Assembly (NCBI RefSeq): GCF_000003815.2
Contig: NC_049988.1
Span: forward strand, 5,256,793-5,299,778
Length of the DNA stretch: 42,986 bases
Reading direction: 5' to 3'
From: Branchiostoma floridae
Lineage: Eukaryota > Chordata > Leptocardii > Amphioxiformes > Branchiostomatidae
The notes under the pieces are model-generated. The model was not told where the DNA came from and did no database searches. It was given only the letters and a program-made list of their open reading frames with translations. Below are positions 20,936 to 32,012 of this stretch, one piece after another. Both the position numbers and the translations under genes were made by a program. Every line of letters begins with the position of its first letter. The first letter of the stretch is position 1.

Positions 20936-22050
20936 TAGACATATTCTTCCTTTGAGAATAAGCAGATTTCTGCAACATTACTGCCTAAGAGCTTAGAAAC
21001 GCGAAACATGTGATAACCTTGCGCTTATCGCTGACCGGTCATCTGGAAGCTGGAATTGACGAGCTGCTGAGTTTGAAAGCGTGCTTGATTGTGTTTGGAT
21101 ATAGACAGAAATTAAGACATAGATAGCGGGGCAGCAGTCAACAGTCATCATTCAGGGGTAAATGCTGCAACATGACGCCACATCTAAAGTCCCCGGGTCT
21201 ATTACTTGTCGTGTTTAGTAGCCTACCAACCTTGCCGTTCTTAATCTCTGCCAGTAAAGATTGTGGCAGCACGTTGTATCATAGTCGTGGCTAAATTAAG
21301 ACGCATTTTACAGTAGATAGCTGAACTTTGTTCCCACACCGGCAGCCACTTCACCTTATCTACTGCAAGCGTCTCCTCACACCACTTAAAGAAACAAGTG
21401 GAGCTATCTTGTCTACTATGTTAACTACTCGTGCGGATGGGTTTCCATGATAAAACGTCTCTGTTGCTGTGGTCGATTTCACAGGACTTCTGGATATCAG
21501 ATAACAACTCACCCTTCTGGCATCTGTTCAGGTTATTTTCTTGTATCTTTTCAAACCCTTTTCTTGTTTCGAAAAGTGATGCCTAAACGTTAGAGAATAT
21601 CGTTTCGTTAGGTTTTTGCATTTTGCAAAAGATCCATAATTGCAATGTAATCAATAAATCGGTGTACATTTTGCTGTCAAACGGAAAGAAACAGAATTTC
21701 TGGACGGTGCCAGGGTCGTGTTCTGCAACATGAGGGTGTTTATACACTTCAAACAAACAGCCGTAAATCTCGCAAGGTTGTCGGATAAGCCATCTGCAAT
21801 TTTGAACAAGGAGGGACAGGGATGTCTAATTAACTGCTTGAGTTGTCAAAGAGGTAGTCGTTTAAGCTAGTATCTTGGCAAACTTTCGAACTGTAAACTT
21901 TGTGAAAAGTTTAGCTGACCATTATTATATACAGACTCCACCACCATGGAGGCAACTGACGGTTAACACGCAGGGTGATGTTTTTATTTGAACATAATGA
22001 TCTTTTAGATAACCAACACGCCTTTTTTAATCTCCAAGCAAATGGACACC
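20936..22050. other. Intron 1, nothing seen
   Basis: No exon or defined repeat. A start-like ATG at 21945 in CCACCATGG has a good Kozak context but reads only a short frame. Confidence 0.4.
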
Positions 22051-22084
22051 TTTTGACTACAATACAATCCTGTATCACATTCAG

Positions 22085-22132
22085 GATGTGTGTGTGCTTG
22101 TGTGTGAATGTGTGTTTGTGTGGGTGGGTGAG

Positions 22133-22198
<66 letters not shown>

Positions 22199-22275
22199 TG
22201 AGGGTGAGTGTTTGTGTGTGTGTGTGGTGGGGGGGGGGTGCGTGAGTATGTGTGTGTGTGTCTGTCTGTCTGTCT
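22085..22275 (+). repeat. TG/GT microsatellite, compound
   Basis: Mostly (TG)n with interruptions GTGGG, GTTTG, GAGAGAG and a G8 run, ending in (TGTC)n at about 22258-22275. Apparent frames here (CVCVCV or HTHTHT) are trivial. A 29-bp sequence also found at 19674 abuts its left edge. Confidence 0.95.
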
Positions 22276-25200
22276 ATCAACAAAAACAGCTGGAAGGATT
22301 GATTTCATACTCGGTTTGTGGGGTGTGAGGAACACTGCAAATGCTAGCGGCTCCACTTGGTATTGCAGCGGAAGTTACGATTTTGATATATCGTGTTCTG
22401 GACAAGCTATGGTCACGATTTTCGGTGTTTGATAGCACTTGTGTTAGAGCAGTAGTGACATGAGTTTGGTTAGTTTGGGCATTTTAGGGTCATTTTTGTC
22501 AAATAGTTCCGAGAATAATTCAAGAAAGGAATAATGGATGTTCATGATTTTTGGTATGTAGAATGCGTTGACAAAGGTGTACAAAATAAAATTAGAATTG
22601 AAATAAAACATTCTAAACAGGATAACTGAAGCCGTTCCCATCATTTTGAGTATGCGGGTAGCTTTGGCAAAGATGTAAATAACGATATACACCTTATGCA
22701 AATGAAGACTTAATTTGCATGATTAAAGAAGAAATTGTATAATTCTATTGTTTTCCGTAACTAGACTTCCAAAATGTAACAGATGTTATACATGACAGGT
22801 GGGACATAAACAGATACTAAAAATGTTAGTTGAGGGTGAACATAAAAAATGCATACATTATGCAAATGAGTAAGTCGTTTGCATAAAGTTTCTGTCATGG
22901 ACTTACGAGGTCGCTAAAGTCTAGCTAAAGTGTAACGTTACGGTGTCATTTCTGACTAAGCGGAAAACATCCTGCTAACTTTTTTGAAGTGCAATTTCGG
23001 TCAGTAGTTAATTGCTCAGGAAGAACTGTTATTGTATCAAACGTAACTGTTGAACAAAACAACATTGTTGGCTCAGTGTACTTTTACATGCTGCTCGACC
23101 TCTCAGTTCCATGTTATGGAGTAGCACTGTGTTACCGGCATCGATTGGGCTTTAATCATGACGAATGTTGCGGATTCCCTGGCTCTATGCTGTCAGCTTT
23201 AGTCATATTGCTAACATCTTGTTGGACGTTAAACCACTTTGGTACTTTCAGAAAGTTTGAAACCTTGTCTCTGTGCGGTGGACCGGGATTTGCTCAGTTT
23301 GTAGAAAATCCTGTTCATGATAGCTACCCAGGAAACTGGTAGACAGGTGCTCCTAAGTCGAGGTAGATGCGTAGTCTTATTTTTGTACGGTATGTTTTAT
23401 TCATTTATATATTTATACACATGTCAAAGGATAGTTAACGTTAAGTACATGTAGTTCTTAGGACCCATTCTCACCAGACTGTGAGTGTACTAGATAAAAC
23501 TACTGGTGTGCACCCTGGTATTTTTAGTATTCTTTGCCACAGAAAATCTCTTCATAATTTTAATGTTGACACCAGTGCCACTGTATAATTTAATACGGTA
23601 ATAACGGCCTTGTGGGTTGTGGTTCCCCACCGCTTTCAATTTGGAGTCTGCCGAGGAAGCTATCCATAAAAGTAAGCGCTGTGACTTCACAGTCATATTT
23701 GTCGATAATCAACTAGTCTGTGTACTAAATCCGGGCTTTCTAATCACTTCCACCCAGACGCCAATTTCCGTACTGTGTTCACCACCTTATCTTACATCCA
23801 CTCCATATTCCTGCCTTTCGGCAATTCTTTTTCCATGTTACTGAGATAAGGATGTTTTTTAGCTTTTAGTGTCGGCCGATTCCATATGGATATATTAAAT
23901 GACGTTCTCAGATTACAACAGAACATAGCAAGTATATTTTGTGAATGACAACAGCGCGCTAATTAATTCTCGTCTGATGTTGAATTCTTTCCCTCCAAAT
24001 TCTTCCAGAAATGGTTAACATGACGAGTAACTAGGTACCATAGTTGAAAATATGTTTTGTCGTACCTTAATTGACATTGTGCTTGGAGAAGTGCTAGTGG
24101 TGAGGTACATGTGCGTTAATGTTGTTGAAGAAGTGAACTACATGTAGTTCAATAGTCAACTTCACAATATGTAAATAATACCAATCTACGACGATGGTGT
24201 CATTTGGTGTACTTATTGGCTGAGATACCATGTTTGTCACTTTGTTTCTTTTTAAAACGGTAATGGTATCTATTGGTATCTATTTTTAGTTTTGTTTTCA
24301 CCATCTGTCCTTAGATTTGGAGTGGATATCATTGTAGTGAATCGACGTGTTTCTTTGTAACCTTCACCCTGCCATGGTCAATGGTAGTCACGCCTGCAGA
24401 TTTATCGCTGTTATCATAGCTGGACAGATCCACTAGGTTTGTTGCACTTAAGGCTGACAACGCTGAAAAATTGATGGAAGTGAACTAGAACTTTTGACTG
24501 GAAACAAAAGCGATGCGGCTGTAACAGGTGTCAAACTCGGTGCAATGTCATTCCTCACTGACGGACGGGCTTTTTACGGATTACCAGGGTCTCAGGATAT
24601 CCTGAATGTCAGATGTAGAAACATCACCCAGTTAGCCTCAAAGTCGCAGTCTTTTTTGGCACAATTGATGTTGACAAAATTTGCAACCCGAGACAAACAT
24701 TCCAATCCTCAAAGCTTTTATGTTTTCTGCTTGCTGTTAAAGGTTGATGCCCGTATCTGTCAGTCTCGATGAAGCATCTCTGAGACGGAAGCCAGTAAAG
24801 AAAGTTATTATTTTTTCATGTGTGCAGTCAAAGAGGCTGCTTTTTATTGCGTAGAAGTAACTCTTTTATTGCGAGACGCCACATTAGTGTGGATAGTTGA
24901 AGGTGAAATGGTCCTTTGACTCTTGTCATAGCGCACCTAACTGTTATTATGCCAAGTGCGGATAATGCATGCTTATGAAATTTCAATCATTAAGCTCAGA
25001 ATCTCTCTGTCACTTATGCCAAGAAAGTAGTTTATATTACCTTTGTTAAGAAGATTGAGTTTGAGTTTTGATACCTGCTAGAAATCTGTGTGTTTGCTGT
25101 CGCTATAACTCGGGAGACAGTAAAGATATTCTGTATGATATTTGGAAGGTGGTTAGGTCAAGTTCGATGACGGGTGGCTTTTTACCGTACCCTCATTTCT

Positions 25201-26902
25201 TTCCATGCAATGGGCGTACTTATGTGCAGTACTTGGACATATCGATCCACTTTTTATATGTGAATGTGTATTCTATATCCCAACCTGGTGCCGTCGTGTT
25301 TCTCTTCATATCTCGGGTCGTGTTAGGGCAATATAAGATGGACAGAGCAAGGATTTGGAATTCGCTAAACCATTCTGTAATGGCGATAATTCTGTAAGTG
25401 CCAGGTTGAACAATAGTGTTTTTCCCGGACATAATATGGCATTGCGAGATACCCATGGTAGTCTGGTCGTTAGAGATCTTTTTAATGCGTATCTGGTAAC
25501 TTATAAACAATCTTGTCACTATTAAACTGTACCATTATAGGTTTATTTCGGTCTCTATTAGTTATACATTACTACTCTTCCTGGAGTTCAGGTTAGAATA
25601 ATACAAAATATATAACAAACAAAAATGCAACAAATCATACCTTTGAATTAACAGAAAGCAAGCATAGGTACGGTGGCATAGGGTGAACCCAAAATCTGCT
25701 AAGAAATGCATACATGTAACCGTTATAAGTCAGGCCAGATTGGTCGATTATCACATAATGTTAAGACATTATATTCTACCTATTGTCAGGAAATATTGAC
25801 TTCCCACTTATGTGGTTGAGTTGAGTACACAAGTGAACCTCCATGGGGGTACTTTGTCACTTTATACAGCGGTACTTTATACAAGTACAAGCTTGTTTCC
25901 AATGAGCATTTATATGTTCAACTTGATACCTGCTAGAAACTTGTGCCGAAGACAATTTACTTACTTGAATCTAAAATCATAGCAACAACACGCGCGCAAA
26001 ATCTGCAACTTTCTGTAATGGTAATGCATATTCTGTCATGACCTAATAACACTTTACTGTCCCAAGCAACCGAAGAATGGTTGCTGGTAGAGTATATCCA
26101 CCTAAATGATAACCCAATCTAAAAAAAAACGTTTGTAATTCAACTCACGCTTGAAGTTTATTACCTTCTGTTGGAAAACTTTTCTCTCGTCGTAATGGCA
26201 AAGTAAAATGAATGCATGACGCTGATAGTAATCCCAACCTACGTACACATCAAAGGCCATATTCATAATAACGCTACTGAAGGGATCAGCATCAGCCAGA
26301 CGGGTTGCTATTTTATGAAGTAGGCTCATGCGGTGTTTTTGATGAAGCTTACATGTCACATGGAATTCTCGGTAATGTACTGACCATGAAAATAACATAA
26401 TAAACTTACTTCTTTCCATGGGTAAAGGAAGTCAGTATAGATGGTTCTTAAGATTAAAGGTGTTAAGATTCTCCGCAGTCTCAACATTTATGTTGACTTC
26501 ATTTCTTTTTAAAATCTTTTATGATGCGGGTATGTTTCATGTAAGTTCCCTTCATAAATAAACTTACGTTTCAACTATACGGCTCAGCCAAGTTTTCACT
26601 GATCATAAACAAAGAAAAAACAGCAACAAAGAGAAGGACTGAAATAAATGTTGCTTTCGACTTACTTATGATTCTCAACGCATCGCCATCGAACTTCATG
26701 AAAATGATAGCTAATGACCATACTCAAGTGCCAAAATTCCTTAGTGTTAAAAATGATTGTAGGACTAAGCCTAGCTAGCTATAAGATTGGCGAAGGACAG
26801 AGTTAGGTGAAGTATGGTGGTGTGTCGACTACTTATTGTGCCGCAATGACCTAAAAAGAGGTCAAGGGATTGGTGAGGTGAGGTGAATGGTAGGAAATAC
26901 AT
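22276..26902. other. Intron 1, mostly featureless
   Basis: Besides the octamer dyads at 22696-22884 I see no exon or defined element. A 117-codon + frame at 22989-23342 has no recognisable domain or conserved splice context. The string TTGATACCTGCTAGAAA occurs at about 25066 and 25922. Confidence 0.4.
22696..22884 (+). repeat. Two octamer dyads, one perfect
   Basis: 22696-22720 is a perfect dyad: ATGCAAAT, nine bases (GAAGACTTA), ATTTGCAT. 22860-22884 is ATGCAAAT, nine bases, GTTTGCAT. They are 164 bp apart within intron 1 of the receptor gene. The surrounding sequence (CATGATTTTTGGTATGTAGA at 22541) recurs in diverged form near 14098. Confidence 0.65.
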
Positions 26903-28897
26903 GAGAAGGGGCTGCACGAGCAACCTCCATGGAGGAGCTCTACAGAGCTGACCTCCATGGAGGTTGCTCGTTCAGCCCTCCAGCTCCACCGTGCGAGCTC
27001 TATGCGCTATGAATACAAACACTTGGTTCTCGTCACCTTCATGGAATTTTTAGTACGACATGGAGGAGGTTCTCTCGTAGAGGACAAACAACCGGACTGA
27101 ACTAGCAGCTGTACGCAAAACATGGTACACGGGCTATGAATGTTTTTTGATTCACGTCACCCAAAACCAATTGATCTTAGCGCTCTATACAGTAACAGAG
27201 GGCTGTTTGAGTAGCACTCTACGGGTTATGACTGTAAACACTTGGTTCACGAAACCCAAAACAAATCGGTCTTAGGGCTCCATTCAGAGATACTGTAAAC
27301 AACAAACACACGGAGCCGATAGCTGTTTGAGCAGCTCCACGGGCTATATGAATGTAAACACTTGGTTCACGTCACCATCAACAAATCGGTGTTTAGGGCT
27401 CTATACAGGGATACTGTAAACAACAAACACACTGAGCCGATAACTGATCGAGCAACTCCACGGGCTATATGAATGTAAACACTTGGTTCACGTCACGATC
27501 AACAAATCGGTGTTTAGGGGTCCATACAGAGATACTGTAAACAACAAACACACGGAACCGAAAGCTGTTTGAGCAGCTCCACGGGCTATATGAATGTAAA
27601 CACTTGGTTCACGTCACCATCAACAAATCGGTGTTTAGGGCTCTTTACAGGGATACTGTAAACAACAAACACACGGAGCCGAAAGCTGTTTGAGCAGCTC
27701 CACGGGCTATATGAATGTAAACACTTGGTTCACGTCACGATCAACAAGTCGCTGTTTAGGGCTCTATACAGAGATACTGTAAACAACAAACACACGGAGC
27801 CGATAACTGATCAAGCAACTCCACGGGCTATATGAATGTAAACACTTGGTTCACGTCACCATCAACAAATCGGTGTTTAGGGCTCTATACAGGGATATTG
27901 TAAACAACAAACACACGGAGCCGAAAGCTGTTTGAGCAGCTCCACGGGCTATATGAATGTAAACACTTGGTTCACGTCACCATCAACAAGTCGGTGTTTA
28001 GGGCTCTATACAGGGATACTGTAAACAACAAACACACGGAGCCGATAACTGATCGAGCAACTCCACGGGCTATATGAATGTAAACACTTGGTTCACGTCA
28101 CCATCAACAAATCGGTGTTTAGGGCTCTATACAGGGATATTGTAAACAACAAACACACGGAGCCGAAAACTGATCGAGCAACTCCACGGGCTATATGAAT
28201 GTAAACACTTGGTTCACGTCACCATCAACAAGTCGGTGTTTAGGGCTTCTATACAGGGATACTGTAAACAACAAACACACGGAGCCGATAACTGATCGAG
28301 CAACTCCACGGGCTATATGAATGTAAACACTTGGTTCACGTCACAATCAACAAGTCGGTGTTTAGGGCTCTATACAGGGATACTGTAGACAACAAACACA
28401 CGGAGCCGATAACTGATCGAGCAACTCCACGGGCTATATGAATGTAAACACTTGGTTCACGTCACCATCAACAAGTCGGTGTTTAGGGCTCCATACAGAG
28501 ATACTGTAAACAACAAACACACGGAGCCGATAGCTATTTGAGCAGCTCCACGGGCTATGAATGTAAACATTTGTTTCACGTCACCCAAAACAAATCGGTC
28601 AGAGGTCTGTCCAAGCAGCCCTCTACGGGCTTTGAATGTAAACATTTGGTTCACGTCACCCAAAACAAATCGGTCAGAGGTCTGTCCAAGCAGCACTCCA
28701 CGGGCTTTGAATGTAAACATCTGGTTCACGTCACCCAAAACAAATCGGTCAGAGGTCTGTCCAAGCAGCGCTCTACGGGCTTTGAATGTAAAAATTTGAT
28801 TCAAGTCACCCAAACAAATCGGTCTTAGGGCTCTATACGGTAAACGGAGGGCTGTTTGAGCAGCTCTACGGGCTATATATGTAAACATCTGGTTCAC
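26903..28897 (+). repeat. Left arm: unique end, 121-bp array, 75-bp array
   Basis: The outer ~260 bp is unique and nearly identical in reverse to the right end. Its first 75 bp contain their own inverted repeat around CCTCCATGGAGG. From about 27340 to 28550 a 121-bp unit recurs (GGGCTATATGAATG at 27342, 27462, 27583, 27704, 27825, 27946, 28067, 28188, 28310, 28431); one interval is 122 bp and the first is 120. Then 75-bp units follow (28552, 28627, 28702, 28777), which lack the CTATACAGGGATACTG...ACACACGGAGCC part. Units alternate between GAAAGCTGTTTGAGCAGCTC and GATAACTGATCGAGCAACTC types. Confidence 0.9.
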
Positions 28898-31800
28898 GTG
28901 AGTTACCCAAGAAAGTGAATATTTTTTTCTTCAAGCGGATTTTTGGTCACAGAATAGTGAGTTGGGAAAAGTACTAGTAGTCGGAATTTATCGGTTCGCT
29001 CCCTTCACGTGGTGACCCAACCTCTGCTGAGAGAATACTGATACTTGTTTGCCATTGTAAAGAATGCAGAAACTTCGCACCTTTATGCTAATTCTGTTTT
29101 GGTTTACTTCAGGCTCAGCCCTGTAACAAGTTTGTAGACATCTTTGGCAAATTATCCTCCTTTGCTGGCTAATTCCTTCCCCAGCTTATGTTACTTTTTT
29201 AATGCCACCGGAGAAATCTGCTTGGAGATTAACATTTTTGGTTCAATACGAAAAAAAAAACACATATGGCTTCATAAAGATATATTTTGACCTGTTATGA
29301 GGAGATCTCTAAAGAAGGGGTGCCTGCTTTTATAAGAATATAACGGCTTTCGTAAAATGTACGAATTTATAGTTATTTTATACGATTCATTACCAAAAAA
29401 CACACGGATTTGAATACAAATGAGCTTTGCGAAATGCACACTAAATTTGCGACTAGTAGAGCTCTTATGCATTCCGTAAAAACAAGGACGTTCTATCAGA
29501 CATTGGTAAAAACAACCCATTAATTGAATGAAGCGGTTTGTTGGCTCTCGCCAGGAAAGCCCGAAGTTCGCACCTCCGTGCTAATCCGAAATCGCCCTTA
29601 CCACACCAGGACACTGACGCCGGAAGCAGCTGGCTTATCGTCGTATAACTTTCCAAGCAGATGTTGGTCGAGTAAAATTTCCCCGCTGGTCCTACCGGCA
29701 TATGAGATGTTCACAATGTTGATTAGACTCTACTAACCTGTACATGCTAGATTGGAGAGTGGGTCATGTAGTCTGGTAGAGCAAAAAATGAATAAGGTTC
29801 CGTGGGAAGAGTACTATAATGTCAAAGTACAGTTTTCGCAAACTATCTTTGACTACTAGTATTGAATCAATATCAATCTCAAAGGTTTCATCATTGAACA
29901 CAAGTTTGTAAGCTCTTCACAATTCCAGGCAAAGGACAACTTTTGTGATCACTACACTCCTTCGTCTGAGTTTGGTACTTATTAAGTCTATTAACCTTAG
30001 GCCTGATCTGATTGGCGATCAAAGAAACACACAAATCTGACTTAATTCATATGAGTTTTACGGAATCCATACGAACCTTTAGAGCTCGTATGAATTCCGC
30101 AAATATGTCCTGAATACACCCCTGTAACGACAGACATGGTACATCATGTATGCTTCACCTTCAAGAAATCATATTTCTCAAACCACCCCCTTCCCACCAC
30201 ACTCACAAACACGACTGTAACAATGATTTTTCTCTTTCATGGCAAATCAAAACAACCCTTTCATTGAATGAAGCAATCGGTGAAATGTTTTTCGCTCTCG
30301 CAAGGAAAGCTGGAAGTTCGCACCCCGTGCTAATCCGACGGACATCGGCTTTACCACGCCGTAAACAGCTTCCTGACTAGAGAGGCCTATAACTTTCCAA
30401 GCAGAGGTTGGTGCAGAAAAGTGTGATCCTTTACTCCAATGTCACTTTCTCCATTGGTCCTACCGGCACATGTGAAGGTCAAGATGTTCTCTACAAACCT
30501 GTACATGCTGGCTTGGTCATATAGTCCGTTAAAGTGATAAAGTCAAAGTACAAGCCTTAGGTTTTAATATCCAACACTAATGGTGGGTACAAGCAAGGAG
30601 GTGAGAAAACTTTCTTAGTACGAGGTTTGCAACATTGGTGGGTACTGTTATAAACCATCATTACTACATACCAATTATCAAGTACCATTATATAATCTAT
30701 ATCATTATTCTATAGGAGAACTTTGCACGCTAATATGAGGTTTCTCCCATTCAAGCACGTATCCCGCTCCACTTAGAATGTACCCGCAGTCGCCTTCGGT
30801 GCACTGTCTTCGAACGGGACTGTATTTTATGGGGGGGGGGGGGATCTTGGTTCGCGATTTTAAACACTACATAAGTTCTCTTAGACATTACATAAGTTCG
30901 AGCAAGGACGTTCGAGGAAGGGGGTTTGCCGAGGAAGGGTGTTCGCTTAGGAAGGGAGTTTGCCGAGGAAGGGAGTTTGGCCTTCCACAGCAAACTGGCA
31001 CAAGGCAACCTAGCCAACGTTGAAAATCGTAACCCCCTTACCCCCACCCCAATAATAACCAGACCTGTTCGAGGACTACAACTGAGGATATACTAGTACC
31101 CACAGGGGGTTTATACATATATCATTATCTGTATTTTTTTATGTTACGACATAACCTTTGCTTTATCAATTTTTCTAGAGTAACTGATAACAAAGGCATA
31201 AAGCACTGTACATGTACAACTGATGAAAAATACATTAGATACCTACAGCACCCACTGATCTCTATCCATATAAACATTGCACACGGTAGGCCAAGTTTAG
31301 ATTTACAGCTCAAATAGTTCTAAAGAAAAATGTTATGTTACTGCCAGTTACTGACCAACCTATCTTTGATGTTCATGATCCTCAGAATCAACACTTGTAC
31401 ATGTATGGAAAGGTTATTTGCAACAAATTACTTCATACAGAGGTTTCGAGAAGCTCGTTGTTCTGTCAAGCAGAGGTTGGTGGGAAAATCGCGACCTTTT
31501 CCTTTCATAATTTTTTTCGACCTTCAAAAAAAAATGAATCAAAGGAAATGGTCACGATTTTCCCCACGGACCTCTGTTTGGGGACTACGTCATAGGCCAG
31601 AAAGCCAGCTGCTTCTGGCGTCAGTGTTCTGGTGTGGCAAGGGCGCGCTTTGAGACGATTTCGGATTAGCACGAAGGCACGGAGGTGCATACTTTCAGCT
31701 TTCCTTGCGAGAGCCGACATATAAACAATGCACGGCTTGCTCCATTCAATAAGCGGGTCGTTTTTTGTTCTTTCAACCTTTGTAGCAAACCAAGGATTTT

Positions 31801-32012
31801 TTAAGCTCCTTGATCAAGGCATGCAAAAAATTAATAATTATTCCTAGTGTTTGTGTGCTTTACACACTCTTGCTTTTGTCGGGGGGGGGGGGCGTTCTGT
31901 TGCCCACTTTGCAAAAACAACATGTGGTTGCATAAAAGAAATATTTAGACCTGTTGCAATCCTCGTTCCAAGGAAGTTTTACCTCATTGCCCGAATCCGA
32001 CAAGGATGGGTG
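28898..32012. repeat. Loop of the foldback element, with internal repeats
   Basis: No coding region recognised. A segment containing CTCGC-AGGAAAGC..GAAGTTCGCACC.CCGTGCTAATCCGA occurs three times: at about 29545-29700 (+), 30295-30450 (+) and, inverted, 31560-31730 (-). Next to the third copy, 31471-31515 and 31530-31572 form a hairpin (GGGAAAATCGCGACC / GGTCACGATTTTCCCC). A minisatellite of four 17-18 bp units (TTTGCCGAGGAAGGGAG) lies at 30910-30979. G-runs occur at 30831-30843 and 31881-31892. The mixed orientation suggests nested older insertions. Confidence 0.6.

Noticed and set aside
22005-22356. His/Thr-rich or Cys/Val-rich proteins
   Set aside because: Trivial translations of the TG microsatellite.
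22989-23342. 117-codon plus-strand frame, Cys-rich with hydrophobic stretches
   Set aside because: No recognised domain, no splice or start context, and it lies in intron 1. It could be a chance frame.
25068-25397. 109-codon plus-strand frame in intron 1
   Set aside because: An overlapping minus-strand frame is equally open, there is no conserved motif, and neither is bounded by splice sites in phase with the receptor.
27340-28870. CRISPR array
   Set aside because: Repeats are 121 and 75 bp with no unique spacers, no cas genes, and the context is a metazoan intron.
28457-28897. Minus-strand 146-codon frame with repeated GQTSDRFVLGDVNQMFTFKAR
   Set aside because: It coincides with the 75-bp units of the foldback arm (75 = 3 x 25), so openness follows from the repeat period. 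No domain recognised.
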